Of a stretch of DNA of 56,580 nt, positions 10,316-25,636 are shown in pieces; positions within the stretch are counted from its first letter, which is position 1, and every line of letters begins with the position of its first letter. The stretch covers positions 38,467,858 through 38,524,437 of the forward strand of contig NC_087071.1 of the NCBI RefSeq assembly GCF_963678635.1, given 5' to 3'. A program made the position numbers and the translations under genes. A model generated the notes under the pieces. It did no database searches. It was given only the letters and a program-made list of their open reading frames with translations, and was not told the origin of the DNA. Source of the DNA: Symsagittifera roscoffensis. Lineage: Eukaryota > Xenacoelomorpha > Acoela > Convolutidae.

Positions 10316-13300
10316 AGATGAAATCCCCTGAATATGAAAAAAAGGAAGGGTATCATTTTGGCTATGAATGGGTCGAATTCCCTGAATAGGAAATTGAAAG
10401 GGATCAATTTGGCTATGTGCGGGTCGAATCGCCTGGATACGGTTCGGAAAGGGATCAATTTGGCTTCGAGGAGATGAAATCCCCTGAACATGAAAGAGAA
10501 GGATATCATTTTGGGTATCATAGAAGGGTATCATATCTATTTTCCCTAAATAGGAAATGGAGGGGATCATTTCGGCTATGATATCAACTCGCCTGAATAT
10601 GAAATAAAAGGGGACCATTTTGTCCATGAGGAGGTCGAATCTCCTGAATAGGAAATGGAAGGGGATCATTCTGGCTATGAGGAGATGAAATCCCCTGAAT
10701 ATGAAAAACAGGGGATCATTTTGGCCATGAGGGGGTCGAATTCCCTAAATAGGAAATGGAAAGGGATCATTCTGGCTATGAGGGGTCAAATTACCTGAAA
10801 AGGAAACGGAAAGGGATCTTTTTGGCTATATGGGGGTCTTATCGCCTGGATACGAAATGGAGGGGCATCATTTTGGCTATGAGGAGAAAAAGAAGGGCAT
10901 CATTTTGGCTATGAGGGGGTCGAATTCCCTGAATAGAAAATGGAAGGGGATCAATTTGGTTATGAGATGGTCGAATCGCTTGAATACGAAAAGTAAGGGT
11001 ATCATTTTGGCTATGAGGCGGTCGAATCGCTTGAATACAAATTGGATGGGGATCTTTTGGGCCATGAGGAGGTCGAATCAACTGAATACGGATTGAAAGG
11101 GGATCAATCTGGCTTTGAGGAGATGAAATCCCCAGAATATGAAAAACAGGGTATCATTTTGGCCATGAGGGGGTCGAATTCCCTAAATAGGAAATGGAAA
11201 GGAATCATTCTGGCTATGAGGGTTCAAATCACCTGAATAAGAAACGGTAAGGGAACTTTTTGGCTATGTGGGGGTCTAATCGCCTGGATACGAAACGGAA
11301 GGGCATCATTTTGGCTATGAGGAGATGAAATCCCCTGAATATGAGAAAGAAGGGTATCATTTTGGCTATGAGGGGGTCGAATTACCTAAATAGTAAATGA
11401 AAGGGGATTATTTTGGCTATGAGATCTATTCGCCTGAATATGAAATAGATGGGGACCATTTTGGCGTTGAGGAGTTCAAATCTCCTGAATAGGAAATGGG
11501 AGGGGATCATTTTGACTTTGAGGGGTCAAATCCACTGATTAGGAAAAGGAAGTGGGTACTTTTGGATATGAGGGGGTCAAATGGCCTAAATAAGGAATAG
11601 AAGAGGATCATTTTGGCTATGAGGGGGTCAATTCCCCTAAATAGGAAACGGAGAAAATCATTTTGGCTATGAGGCTGTCGAATCCCCTGAGTACGAATTG
11701 GAAGAGAATCATTTTGGCTATGAAGGGGTCGATTTCCCTGAATAGGAAATAGAAAGGGATCAATTTGGTTATGAGGGGGTCGATTCCCTTGAATACGAAT
11801 TGAAAGGAGATCATACTGGCTAAAGGTGATCGAATTGCTTGATTACAAGTTGAATGGGGATCTTTTGGACTATGAGGAGGTCAATTAATCTGAATACGAA
11901 GTGGAAGGGGATCATTCTGGCTATGAGGGTATGAAATCCCCTGAATATGCAAAAGCAGGGGATCATTTTTGCTATGAGTGGGTCGAATTCCCTAAATAGG
12001 AAATCAAAAGGAATCATTCTGGCTAGGAGGGTTCAAATCACCTGAATAAGAAACGGTTAGGGATCTTTTTGGCTATGTGGGGGTCTAATCGCCTGGATAC
12101 GAATTGGAAGGGCATCAATTTGGCTATGAGGAGATTAAATCCCCTGAATACGAGAAACAAGGGTATCATTTTGGCTATGAGGGGGTCGAATTACCTAAAA
12201 AGTAAATGAAAGGGGATTGTTTTGGCTATGAGATCAATTCGCCTGAATATGAAATAGAAGGGGATCATTTTGGCCTTGAGGGGTTCGAATCCCCTGAATA
12301 GGAATAGGAAGGGGATCATTTTGGCTTTGAGGTGTCAAATCCCCTGATAAGGAAAAGAAAGTGGGTGTTTTTGGATATAAGGGGGTCAAATGGCCTGAAT
12401 AAGGAATGGAAGAGAATCATTTTGGCTATGAGGGGGTCGATTTCCCTAAATAGGAAATAGAAGGGGATTAATCTGGTTATGAGGGGGTCGAATCCCTTGA
12501 ATACGAATTGAAAGGAGATCATTTTGGCTATAAGGCGGTCGAATTGCTTGAATACAAGTTGGATGGGGATGATTCTGGCTATGAGGAGATGAAATCCCCT
12601 GAATTTGAATAAATAAGGGTATCATTTTGGCTATGTGGGGATCGAATTCCCTAAAAAGGAAATGGAAGGAGATTATTTTGGCTATGAGATCAATTCGCCT
12701 GAAAAAGAAGTAGATGGGGACCATTTTGACCATGAGGGGGTCGAATCACCTGAATAGGAAATGGAAAGGATCATTTTGTCTTTGAGGGTATCGAATTGCT
12801 TGAAAACGAATTGGAAGGGAATTTCTTTGGCAATGAGGTTATCATTTTGGCTATGAGGGGGTCGATTCCCTTGAAGGCGAAATGGAAGGAGATCATTTTG
12901 GCCATGAGGGTTCAAATCCCCTGATTAGGAAAAGAAAGTGGATCTTTTTGGCTATGAGTGGGTCTATTCCCCTGAATAGGAAATGCAAAAAATCATTTTT
13001 GCTATGAGGCTGTCGAGTCGCCTGAATACGAATTGGAAAGAGACCTTTTTGAATATGAGGGGGTCGAATCCTATAAATACGAATTTAAAGGGGATCATTT
13101 TGGCTATGAGGCGGTCGAATCGCTTGAATACAAATTGGATGGGGGCGGTCGAATCGCTTGAATACAAATTGGATGGGGATCTTCTGGATTATGAGGAGGT
13201 CGAATAACCTGAGTACGAATTGGAAGGGGATCAATCTGTCTATGGGGAGATGAATTCCCCTGAATATGAAAAAGCAGGGGATCATTTTGGCCATGAGGGG

Positions 13301-15279
13301 GTCGAATTCCTTAAAGAGGAAATGAAAAGGGATCATTCTGGCTATGAGGAGTCAAATCACCTGAAAAGAAAACGGAAAGGGATCTTTTTGGCTATGTGGG
13401 GGTTCTAATCGCCTGGATACGAATTAGAAGGGCATCATTTTGGCTATGAGGAGATGAAATCCCCTGAATATGAAAAAAAGGGTATCATTTTGGCTATGAG
13501 GCGGTCGATTTCCCTAAACAGGAAATGGAAGGAGATTAATTTGGCTATGAGATCAATTCGCCTGAATAGGAAATGGAAGGGATCATTTTGTCTTTGAGGG
13601 TATCGAATCCCTTGAAAACGAATTGGAAGGGAATCTCTTTGGCAATGAGGTTATCATTTTGGCTATAGGGGGCTCGAATCCCTTAAAGGCGAAATGGAAG
13701 GAGATCATTTTGGCCATGAGGGGTCAAATCCCCTGATTAGGAAAAGAAAGTGGAACATTTTTGGCTATGAGGGAGTCGATTCCCCTGAATAGGAAATGGA
13801 AAAAATCATTTTGCTATGAAGCTGTCGAGTCGCCTGAATACAAATTGGAAGGGGACCTTTTTGAATATGAGGGGGTCGAATCCGCTGAATAAGAAATGGA
13901 AGGGGATCAATTTGGTTATGAGGGGGTCGAATCCCTTGAATACGAAATGTGAGGGGATCATTTTGGCTATGAGGCGGTCGAATCAACTGATTAGGAAAAA
14001 GAAGTGGTTGTTTTTGGCTATGAGGGGGTCAAATGGCCTGAATAAGAAATGGAAGAGGATAATTTTGGCTATGAGGGGGTCGATTTTCCCGAATAGGAAA
14101 CGGAGAAAATCATTTTCGCTATGAGGATGTCGAATCCCCTGAGTACGAATGGGAAGAGAATCAGTTTGGCTAGAAGGTGGTCGATTTCCCTGAATAGGAA
14201 ATACAAGGGGATCAATTTGCTTATGAGGGGGTCAAATCCCTTGAATACGAATTGAAAGGGGATCATTTTGGCTATGAGGCGGTCAAATCGCTTGAACACA
14301 AATTGGATGGGGATCTTCTGGACTATGAGGAGGTCGAATAACCTGAGTACGAATTGGAAGAGGATCATTCTGGCTATGAGGAGATGAAATCCCCTGAATA
14401 TGAAAAAGCAGGGGATCATTTTAGCCATGAGGGGGTCGAATTCCCTAAGTAGCAAATGAAAAGGGATCATTCTGGCTATGAGGGGTCAAATCACCTGAAT
14501 AGGAAACGGAAAGGAAACTTTTTGGCTATATGGGGGTCTAATCGCCTGAATACGAATTAGAAGGGCATCTTTTTGGCAATGAGGAGATGAAATCCCCTGA
14601 ATATGAAAAAAGAAGGGTATCATTTTGGCTATGAGTGGGTCGAAATCCCTATAGGAAATGGAAATAGGAAATGGAAGGAGATTATTTTGGCTATGAGATC
14701 AATTCGCCTGAAAATGAAATAGAAGAGGACCATTTTGACTCCGAGGGGGTCGATTCCCCTGAATAGGAAATGGAAGGGATCATTTTTTCTATGAGGCTGT
14801 CGAGTCGCCTGAAAACGAATTGGAAGGGGATCATTTTGGTTATGAGGGGGTCGAATCCCTTGAGTACGAAATTTTAGGGGATCAATTTGGCTATGAAGCG
14901 GTCGAATCGCTTGAATACAAATTGGATGGGGATTTTTTGGACTATGAAGTGGTCGAATCACCTGATTAGGAAAAGGAAGGGGACCATTTTGACTATGAGG
15001 GGGTCGATTTCCCAGGATAGGAAATGGAAGGGATCACTTTTGCTATGAGGCTGTCGAGTCGCCTGAAAACGAACTGGAAGGGGATCAATTTGGTTATGAG
15101 GGGGTCGAATCCCTTGAATACGAATTGAAAGGAGATAATTTTGGCTATGAGGCGGTCGAATCGCTTGAATACAAATTGGATGGGGATCTTCTGGACTATG
15201 AGGAGGTCGAATAGCCTGCGTACGAACTGAAAGGGGATCAGGCTATGAGGAGATGAAGAGGGGGAATTCTGGCTATGAG

Positions 15280-18200
15280 GAGATGAAATCCCCTGAATAT
15301 GAAAAAGCAGGGGATCGTTTTGGCCATGATGGGGTCGAATTTCCTAAATAGGAAATGAAAAGGGATCATTCTGGCTATGAGGGGTCAAATCACCTGAATA
15401 GGAAACGGAAAGGAAACTTTTTGGCTATATGGGGGTCTAATCGCCTGGATACGAATTAGAAGGGCATCTTTTTGGCGACGAGGAGATGAAATCCCCTGAA
15501 TATGAAAAAAGAAGGGTATCATTTTGGCTATGAAGGGGTCGAAATCCCTATAGGAAATGGAAATAGGAAATGGAAGGAGATTATTTTGGCTATGAGATGA
15601 ATTCGCCTGAAAATGAAATAGAAGAGGACCATTTTGACTCTGAGGGGGTCGATTCCCCTGAATAGGAAATGGAAGGGATCATTTTTTCTATGAGGCTGTC
15701 GAGTCGCCTGAAAACGAATTGGAAGGGGATCATTTTGGTTATGAGGGGGTCGAATCCCTTGAATACGAATTGAAATGAGATAATTTTGGCTATGAGGCGG
15801 TCGAATCGCTTGAATACAAATTGGATGGGGATCTTCTGGACTATGAGGAGGTCGAATAGCCTGAGTACGAATTGAAAGGGGATCAGGCTACGAGGAGATG
15901 AGGAGGGGGAATTCTGGCTATGAGGAGATGAAATCCCCTGAATATGAAAAAGCAGGGGATCGTTTTGGCCATGATGGGGTCGAATTCCCTAAATAGGAAG
16001 TGAAAAGGGATCATTCTGGCTATGAGGGGTCAAATCACCTGAGTAGGAAACGGAAAATGATCTTTTCGGCTATGTGGGGGTCTAATCGCCTGGATACGAA
16101 TTAAAAGGGCATCATTTTGGCTATGAGGAGATGAAATCTCCTGAATATGGAAAAAAAGGTATCATTTTGGCTATGAGGGGGTCGAATTCCCTAAATAGGA
16201 AAAGGAAGGTGATTATTTTGGCTATGAGATCAATTCGCCTGAAAATGAAATAGAAGGGACCATTTTGGCCATGAGGAGGTCGAATCCCCTAAATAGGAAA
16301 TGGAAGCGATCATTTTGTGTTTGAGGGTATCGAATCCCTTGAAAACGAATTGGAAGGGAATCTCTTTGGCACTGAGGTTATCATTTTTGCTATGAGGTTG
16401 TCGAATCCCCTGAGTTCGAATTGGAAGAGAATCTTTTTGGCTAGAAGGGGGTCAGTTTCCCTGAATAGGAAATAAAAGGGGATCAATTTGGTTATGGGGG
16501 GGTCAAATCCCTTGAATACGAATTGAAAGGGGATCATTTTGGCAATGAGGAGATGAAATCCCCTGAATATGAAAAAAGAAGGGTATCATTTTGGCTATGA
16601 GTGGGTCGAAATCCCTATAGGAAATGGAAATAGGAAATGGAAGGAGATTATTTTGGCTATGAGATGAATTCGCCTGAAAATGAAATAGAAGGGGACCATT
16701 TTGACTCTGAGGGGGTCGATTCCCCTGAATAGGAAATGGAAGGGATCATTTTTTCTATGAGGCTGTCGAGTCGCCTGAAAACGAATTGGAAGGGGATCAT
16801 TTTGGTTATGAGGGGGTCGAATCCCTTGAGTACGAAATTTTAGGGGATCAATTTGGCTATGAAGCGGTCGAATCGCTTGAATACAAATTGGATGGGGATT
16901 TTTTGGACTATGAAGTGGTCGAATCACCTGGTTAGGAAAAGGAAGGGATCACTTTTGCTATGAGGCTGTCGAGTCGCCTGAAAACGAACTGGAACGGGAT
17001 CAATTTTGTTATGAGGGGTCGAATCCCTTGAATACGAATTGAAATGAGATAATTTTGGCTATGAGGCGGTCGAATCGCTTGAATACAAATTGGATGGGGA
17101 TCATCTGGACTATGAGGAGGTCGAATAGCCTGAGTACGAATTGAAAGGGGATCAGGCTACGAGGAGATGAGGAGGGGGAATTCTGGCTATGAGGAGATGA
17201 AATCCCCTGAATATGAAAAAGCAGGGGATCGTTTTGGCCATGATTGGGTCGAATTCCCTAAATAGGAAGTGAAAAGGGATCATTCTGGCTATGAGGGGTC
17301 AAATCACCTGAGTAGGAAACGGAAAATGATCTTTTCGGCTATGTGGGGGTCTAATCGCCTGGATACGAATTAAAAGGGCATCATTTTGGCTATGAGGAGA
17401 TGAAATCTCCTGAATATGGAAAAAAAGGTATCATTTTGGCTATGAGGGGGTCGAATTCCCTAAATAGGAAAAGGAAGGTGATTATTTTGGCTATGAGATC
17501 AATTCGCCTGAAAATGAAATAGAAGGGACCATTTTGGCCATGAGGAGGTCGAATCCCCTAAATAGGAAATGGAAGCGATCATTTTGTGTTTGAGGGTATC
17601 GAATCCCTTGAAAACGAATTGGAAGGGAATCTCTTTGGCACTGAGGTTATCATTTTTGCTATGAGGTTGTCGAATCCCCTGAGTACGAATTGGAAGAGAA
17701 TCTTTTTGGCTAGAAAGGGGTCAGTTTCCCTGAATAGGAAATAAAAGGGGACCAATTTGGTTATGGGGGGGTCAAATCCCTTGAATACGAATTGAAAGGG
17801 GATCATTTTGGCTATGAGGCGGTCGAATCGCTTGAATACAAATTGGATGGGGATCTTCTGGACTATGAGGAGGTCGAATAGCCTGAGTACGAATTGAAAG
17901 GGGATCAGGCTACGAGGAGATGAGGAGGGGGAATTCTGGCTATGAGGAGATGAAATCCCCTGAATATGAAAAAGCAGGGGATCGTTTTGGCCATGATGGG
18001 GTCGAATTCCCTAAATAGGAAGTGAAAAGGGATCATTCTGGCTATGAGGGGTCAAATCACCTGAGTAGGAAACGGAAAATGATCTTTTCGGCTATGTGGG
18101 GGTCTAATCGCCTGGATACGAATTAAAAGGGCATCATTTTGGCTATGAGGAGATGAAATCTCCTGAATATGGAAAAAAGTATCATTTTGGCTATGAGGGG

Positions 18201-18560
18201 GTCGAATTCCCTAAATAGGAAAAGGAAGGTGATTATTTTGGCTATGAGATCAATTCGCCTGAAAATGAAATAGAAGGGACCATTTTGGCCATGAGGAGGT
18301 CGAATCCCCTAAATAGGAAATGGAAGCGATCATTTTGTGTTTGAGGGTATCGAATCCCTTGAAAACGAATTGGAAGGGAATTTCTTTGGCACTGAGGTTA
18401 TCATTTTTGCTATGAGGTTGTCGAATCCCCTGAGTACGAACTGGAAGAGAATCTTTTTGGCTAGAAGGGGGTCAGTTTCCCTGAATAGGAAATAAAAGGG
18501 GATCAATTTGGTTATGGGGGGGTCAAATCCCTTGAATACGAATTGAAAGGGGATCATTTT
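15280..18560. repeat. Higher-order block with recently duplicated segments
   Basis: The landmark GAAAAAGCAGGGGATCGTTT occurs at 15948, 17215 and 17967, spaced 1267 and 752 bp apart. Flanking sequence is almost identical, including unusual units such as GATCAGGCTACGAGGAGATG. 17050-17801 and 17802-18552 form a tandem pair of about 751 bp. A related 1966-bp offset links 14629-14961 with 16595-16927. Neither 751 nor 1267 is a multiple of 51, so unit-length changes sit inside the duplicated segments. Confidence 0.85.
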
Positions 18561-21500
18561 GGCTATGAGGCGGTCGAATCGCTTGAATACAAATTGAATG
18601 GGGATCTTCTGGACTATGAGGAGGTCAAAAAACCTGAGTACGAATTAGAAGGGGACCATTCTGGCTATGAGGAGATGAAATCCCCTGAATATGAAAAAGC
18701 AGGGGATCATTTTAGCCATGAGGGGGTCGAATTCCCTAAGTAGCAAATGAAAAGGGATCATTCTGGCTATGAGGGGTCAAATCACCTGAATAGGAAACGA
18801 AAAGGAAACTTTTTGGCTATATGGGGGTCTAATCGCCTGGATACCAATTAGAAGGGCATCATTTTGGCTATGAGGAGATGAAATCCCCTGAATATGAAAA
18901 AAAAGGTATCATTTTGGCTATGAGTGGGTCGAATTCCCTAAATAGGAAATGGAAAGAGATTATTTTGGCTATGAGATCAATTAGCCTGAAAATGAAAAGG
19001 AAGAGGACCATTTTGACTCTGAGGGGGTCGATTCCCCTGAATAGGAAATGGAAGGGATCATTTTTGCTAAGAGGCTGTCGAGTCACCTGAAAACGAAGTG
19101 GAAGGGGATTATTTTGGTTATGAGGGGGTCGAATCCCTTGAGTACGAAATGTAAGGGGATCAATTTGGCTATGAAGCCGTCGAATCGCTTGACTACAAAT
19201 TGAATGGGGATCTTTTGGACTATGAAGTGGTCAAATCACCTGATTAGGAAAAGGAAGGGGACCATTTTGACTATGAGGGGGTCGATTCCCCTGAATAGGA
19301 AATGGTAGGGATCACTTTTGCTATGAGGCTGTCGAGTCGCCTGAAAACGAACTGGAAGGAGATAATTTTGCCTATGAGGCGGTCAAATCGCTTGAATACA
19401 AATTGGATGGGGATCTTCTGGAATATGAGGAGGTCGAATAACCTGAGCACGAACTGGAAGGGGATCAGGCTATGAGGAGATGAGGAGGGGGAATTCTGGC
19501 TATGAGGAGATGAAATCCCCTGAATATGAAAAAGCAGGGGATCATTTTGGCCATGAGGGGGTCGAATTCCCTAAATAGGAAATGAAAAGAGATCATTCTG
19601 GCTATGAGGGGTCAAATCACCTGAGTAGGAAACGGAAAGAGATATTTGCGGCTATGTGGGGGTCTAATCGCCTGGATACGAATTAAAAGGGCATCATTTT
19701 GGCTATGAGGAGATGAAATCTCCTGAATATGGAAAAAAGAGGTATCAATTTGGCTATGAGGGGGTCGAATTCCCTAAATAGGAAATGGAAGGAGATTATT
19801 TTGGCTATGAGATCAATTCGCCTGAAAATGAAATAGAAGGGACCATTTTGGCAACGAGGAGGTCGAATACCCTGAATAGGAAATGGAAGGGATCATTTTG
19901 TCCTTGAGGGTATCGAATCCCTTGAAAATGAATTGGAAGGGAATCTCTTTGGCAATGAGGTTATCATTTTGGCTATGAGGGTGTCGAATCCCTTAAAGGC
20001 AAAATGGAAGGAGATCATTTTGGCCATGAGGGGTCAAATCTCCTGATTAGGAAAAGAAAGTGGATCTTTTGGGCTATGAGGGAGTCGATTCCCCTGAACA
20101 GGAAATGGAAAAAATCGTTTTTGCTATGAGGCTGTCGAGTCGCCTGAAAATGGATCAATTTGGTTATGAGGGGGTCGCATCTCTTGAATACGAATTGAAA
20201 GGAGATAATTTTGGCTATGAGGCGGTCGAATCGTTTGAATACAAATTGGATGGGGATTTTCTGGACTATGAGGAGGTCGAATAACCTGAGTACGAATTGG
20301 AAGGGGATCAGGCTATGAGGAGGGGGAATTCTGGCTATGAGGAGATGAAATCCCCTGAATATGAAAAAGCAGGGGATCATTTTGGCTATGAGGGGGTAGA
20401 ATTCCCTAAATAGGAAATGAAAAAGGATCATTCTGGCTATGAGAGGTCAAATCACCAGAGTAGGAAACGGAAAGGGATCTTTTCGGCTATGTGGGGGTCT
20501 AATTGTCTGGATACGAATTAAAAGGGCATCATTTTGGCTATGAGGAGATGAAATCTCCTGAATATGGAAAAAAAGGGTATCATTTTGGCTATGAGGGGGT
20601 CGAATTCCCTAAATAGGAAATGAAAGGAGATTATTTTGGCTATGAGATCAATTCGCCTGAAAATGAAATAGAAGGGACCATTTTGGCTATGAGGAGGTCG
20701 AATCCCCTGAATAGGAAATGGAAGGGATCATTTTGTCTTTGAGGGTATCGAATCCCTTAAAGGCGAAATGGAAGGAGATCATTTTGGCCATAAGGGGTCA
20801 AATCCCCTGATTAGGAAATGGAAAAAATCGTTTTTGCTATGAGGCTGTCGAGTCGCCTGATTACGAATTGGAAGGGGACCTTTTTGAATATGAGGGGGTC
20901 CAATCCCCTGAATAAGGAATGGAAAGGGATCAATTTGATTATGAGGTGGTCGAATCCCTTGAATATGAAATGTATGGGGATCAATTTGGCTATGAGGCGG
21001 TCGAATCACCTGATTCGTGAAAGGAAGTGGATTTTTTTGGCTATGAGGGGGTCAAATGGCCTGAATAAGAAATGGAAGAGGATCATTTTGGCAATGAGGG
21101 GGTCGATTCTACCGAATAGGAAACGGAGAAAATCATTTTTGCTATGAGGCTGTCAAATCCCCTGAGTACGAATTGGAAGAGAATCATTTTGGCTAGAAGG
21201 GGGTCGATTTCCCTGAATAGGAAATAGAAGGGGATCAGTTTGGTTATGAGGGGGTCGAATCCTTTGAATACGAATTGAAAGGGGATCATTTTGGCTATGA
21301 GGCGGTCGAATCGCTTGAATACAAATTGGATGGGGATCTTCTGGACTATGAGGAGGTCGAATAACCTGAGTACGAATTAGAAGGGGACCATTCTGGCTAT
21401 GAGGAGATGGAATCCCCTGAATATGAAAAAGCAGGGGATCATTTTGGCCATGAGGGGGTCGAATTCCTTAAAGAGGAAATGAAAAGGGATCATTCTGGCT

Positions 21501-24500
21501 ATGAGGAGTCAAATCACCTGAATAGAAAACGGAAAGGGATCTTTTTGGCTATGTGGGGGTTCTAATCGCTTGGATACGAATTAAAAGGGCATCATTTTGG
21601 CTACGAGGAGATGAAATCTCCTGAATATGGAAAAAGAGGTACCAATTTGGCTATGAAGGGGTCGAATTCCCTAAATTGGAAATGGAAGGAGATTATTTTG
21701 GCTATGAGATCAATTCGCCTGAAAATGAAATAGAAGGGACCATTTTGGCCATGAGGAGGTCGAATACCCTGAATAGGAAATGGAAGAGATCATTTTGTCT
21801 TTGAGGGTATCGAATCCCTTGAAAACGAATTGGAAGGGAATCTTTTTGGCAATGAGGTTATCATTTTGGCTATGAGGGGGTCGAATCCCTTAAAGGCAAA
21901 ATGGAAGGAGATCATTTTGGCCATGAGGGGTCAAATCCCCTGATTAGGAAAAGAAAGTGGATCTTTTTGGCTATGTGGGAGTCGATTCCCCTAAACAGGA
22001 AATGGAAAAAATCGTTTTTGCTATGAGGCTGTCGAGTCGCCTGAAAATGAACTGGAAGGGGATCAATTTGGTTATGAGGTCGAATCTCTTGAATACGAAT
22101 TGAAGGGAGATAATTTTGGCTATGAGGCGGTCGAATCGCTTGATTACAAATTGGATGGGGTTCTTCTGGACTATGAGGAGGTCGAATAACCTGAGTACGA
22201 ATTGGAAGGGGATCAGGCTATAAGGAGGGGGAATTCTGGCTATGAGGAGATGAAATCCCCTGAATATGAAAAAGCAGGGGATCATTTTGGCCATGAGGGG
22301 GTCGAATTCCCTAAATAGGAAATGAAAAGGGATCGATCTGGCTATGAGAGGTCAAATCACCTGAGTAGGAAACGGAAAGGGATCTTTTCGGCTATGTGGG
22401 GGTCTAATTGCCTGGATACGAATTAAAAGGGCATCATTTTGGCTATGAGGAGATGAAATCTCCTGAATATGGAAAAAAAGGGTATCATTTTGGCTATGAG
22501 GGGGTCGAATTCCCTAAATAGGAAATGGAAGGAGATTATTTTGGCTATGAGATCAATTCGCCTGAAAATGAAATAGAAGGGACCATTTTGGCTATGAGGA
22601 GGTCGAATCCCCTGAATAGGAAATGGAAGGGATCATTTTGTCTTTGAGGGTATCGAATCCTTTGAAAACGAATTGGAAGGGAATCTCTTTGGCAATGAGG
22701 TTATCATTTTGGCTATGAGGGGGTCGAATCCCTTTAAGGCGAAATGGAAGGAGATCATTTTGGCCATGAGGGGTCAAATCCCCTGATTAGGAAAAGAAAG
22801 GGGATCTTTTTGGCTATGAGGGGGTCGAATCCCCTGAATAGGAAATGGAAAAAAATCGTTTTTGCTATGAGGCTGTCGAGTCGCCTAATTACGATTTGGA
22901 ATGGGACCTTTTTGAATATGAGGTGGTCGAATCCCCTGAATAAGGAACGGAAAGGGATCAATTTGGTTATGAGGTGGTCAAATCCCTTGAATACGAAATG
23001 TATGGGGATCAATTTGGCTATGAGGCGGTCAAAATCTGAGTACGAATTGGAAGAGAATCATTTTGGCTAGAAGGGGGTCGATTTCACTGAATAGGAAATA
23101 GAAGGGGATCAATTTGGTTATGAGGGGGTCGAATCCCTTGAATACGAATTAAAAGGGGATCATTTTGGCTATGAGGCGGTCGAATCGCTTGAATACAAAT
23201 TGGATGGGGATCTTCTGGACTATGAGGAGGTCAAAAAACCTGAGTACGAATTAGAAGGGGACCATTCTGGCTATGAGGAGATGAAATCCCCTGAATATGA
23301 AAAAGCAGGGGATCATTTTGGCCCTGAGGGGGTCGAATTCCCTAAATAGGAAATGGAAAGGGATCATTCTGGCTATGAGAGGTCAAATCACCTGAATAGG
23401 AAACGGAAAGGGATCTTTTCGGCTATGTGGGGGTCTAATTGCCTGGATACGAATTAAAAGGGCATCATTTTGGCTATGAGGAGATGAAATCTCCTGAATA
23501 TGGAAAAAAAGGGTATCATTTTGGCTATGAGGGGGTCGAATTCCCTAAATAGGAAATGGAAGGAGATTATTTTGGCTATGAGATCAATTCGCCTGAAAAT
23601 GAAATAGAAGGGACCATTTTGGCTATGAGGAGGTCGAATCCTCTGAATAGGAAATGGAAGGGATCATTTTGTCTTTGAGGGTATCGAATCCCTTGAAAAC
23701 GAATTGGAAGGGAATCTCTTTTGCAATGAGGTTATCATTTTGGCTATGAGATGGTCGAATACCTTAAAGGCGAAATGGAAGGAGATCTTTTTGGCCATGA
23801 GGGGTCAAATCCCCTGATTAGGAAAAGAAAGTGGATCTTTTTGGCTATGAGGGGGTCGAATCCCCTGAATAGGAAATGGAAAAAATCGTTTTTGCTATGA
23901 GGCTGTCGAGTCGCCTGATTACAAATTGGACGGGGACCTTTTTGAATATCAGGGGTTCGAATCCCCTGAATAAGGAATGGAAAGGGATCAATTTGGTTAT
24001 GAGGTGGTCGAATCCCTTGAATACGAAATGTATGGGGATCAATTTGGCTATGAGGCGGTCGAATCACCTTATTAGGGAAAGGAAGTGGATTGTTTTGGCT
24101 ATGAGGGGGTCAAATGGCCTGAATAAGAAATGGAAGAGGATCATTTTGTCAATGAGGGGGTCGATTCTATCGAATAGGAAACGGAGAAAATCATTTTTGC
24201 TTTGAGGCTGTCAAAACCCCTGAGTACGAATTAGAAGAGAATCATTTTGGCTAGAAGGGGGTCGATTTCCTTGAATAGGAAATAAAGGGGATCAATTTGG
24301 CCATGAGGGGGTCGAATTCCCTAAGTAGCAAATGAAAAGGGATCATTCTGGCTATGAGGGGTCAAATCACCTGAATAGGAAACGGAAAGGAAACTTTTGG
24401 CTATTTAGGGGTCTAATGACCTGAATACGAAATGGAAGGGCATCATTTTGGCTATGAGGAGATGAAATACCCTGAAAATGAAAAAAAAGAAGGGTATTAT

Positions 24501-25636
24501 TTTGGCTATGAGTGGGTCGAATTCCCTAAATAGGAAATGGAAGGAGATTATTTTGGCTATGAGATCATTTCGCCTGAAAATGAAAAAGAAGGGGACCATT
24601 TTGACTATGAGGGGGTCGATTGACCTGAATAGGAAATGGAAGGGATCATTTTTGCAATGAAGCTGTCGAGTCGCCTGAAAACGAATTGAAAGGGAATCAA
24701 TTTGGTTATGAAGGGGTCGAATCCCTTGAATAAGAAATGTAAGGGGATCAATTTGGCTATGAAGCGGTCGAATCGCTTGAATACAAAGTGGATAGGGATC
24801 TTTTGGACTATGAGGAGGTCGAATGACCTGATTAGGAAAAGAAAGTGGATATTTTTGGCTATGAGGGGGTCAAATGGCCTGAATAAGAAAAGGAAGAGGA
24901 TCATTTTGGCTATGAGGGGGTCGATTCTCCCGAATAGGATACGGAGAAAATCGTTTTTGCTATGAGGCTGTCGAATCCTCTGAGTACGAATTGAAAGAGA
25001 AAAATTTTGGCTAGAAGGGGGTCGATTTTCCTGAATAGGAATCAGAAGGGGATCAATTTGGTTATGAGGGGGTCGAATCCATTGAATCAGAATTGAAACG
25101 GGATCATTTTGGCTATGAGGCGGTCGAATCGCATGAATACAAATTGGATGGGGATCATTCTGGCTATGAGGAGATGAAGTCTTCTGAATATGAAAAAGCA
25201 GGGGATCATTTTGGCCATGAGGGGGTCGAATTACTTAAAGAGGAAATGAAAAGGGATCATTCTGGCTATGAGGAGTCAAATCACCTGAATAGAAAACGGG
25301 AAGGGATCTTTTCGGCTATGTGGGGGTCTAATCGCCTGGATACGAATTAGAAGGACATCATTTTGGCTATGGGGAGATGCAATCCCCTGAATATTACAAA
25401 AAGAAGGGTATCATTTTGGCTATGAGGGGGTCAAATTCCCTAAATAGGAAATGGAAGAAGATTATTTTGGCTATGAGATCAATTCTCCTGAAAATGAAAT
25501 AGAAGGGGACCATTTTGACTATGAGGGGTTCGATTCCCCTGAAAAGGAAATGGAAGGGATCATTTTGTCTTTGAGGGTATCGAATCCCTTGAAAACGAAT
25601 TGGAAGGGAATCTCTTTGGCAATGAGGTTATCATTT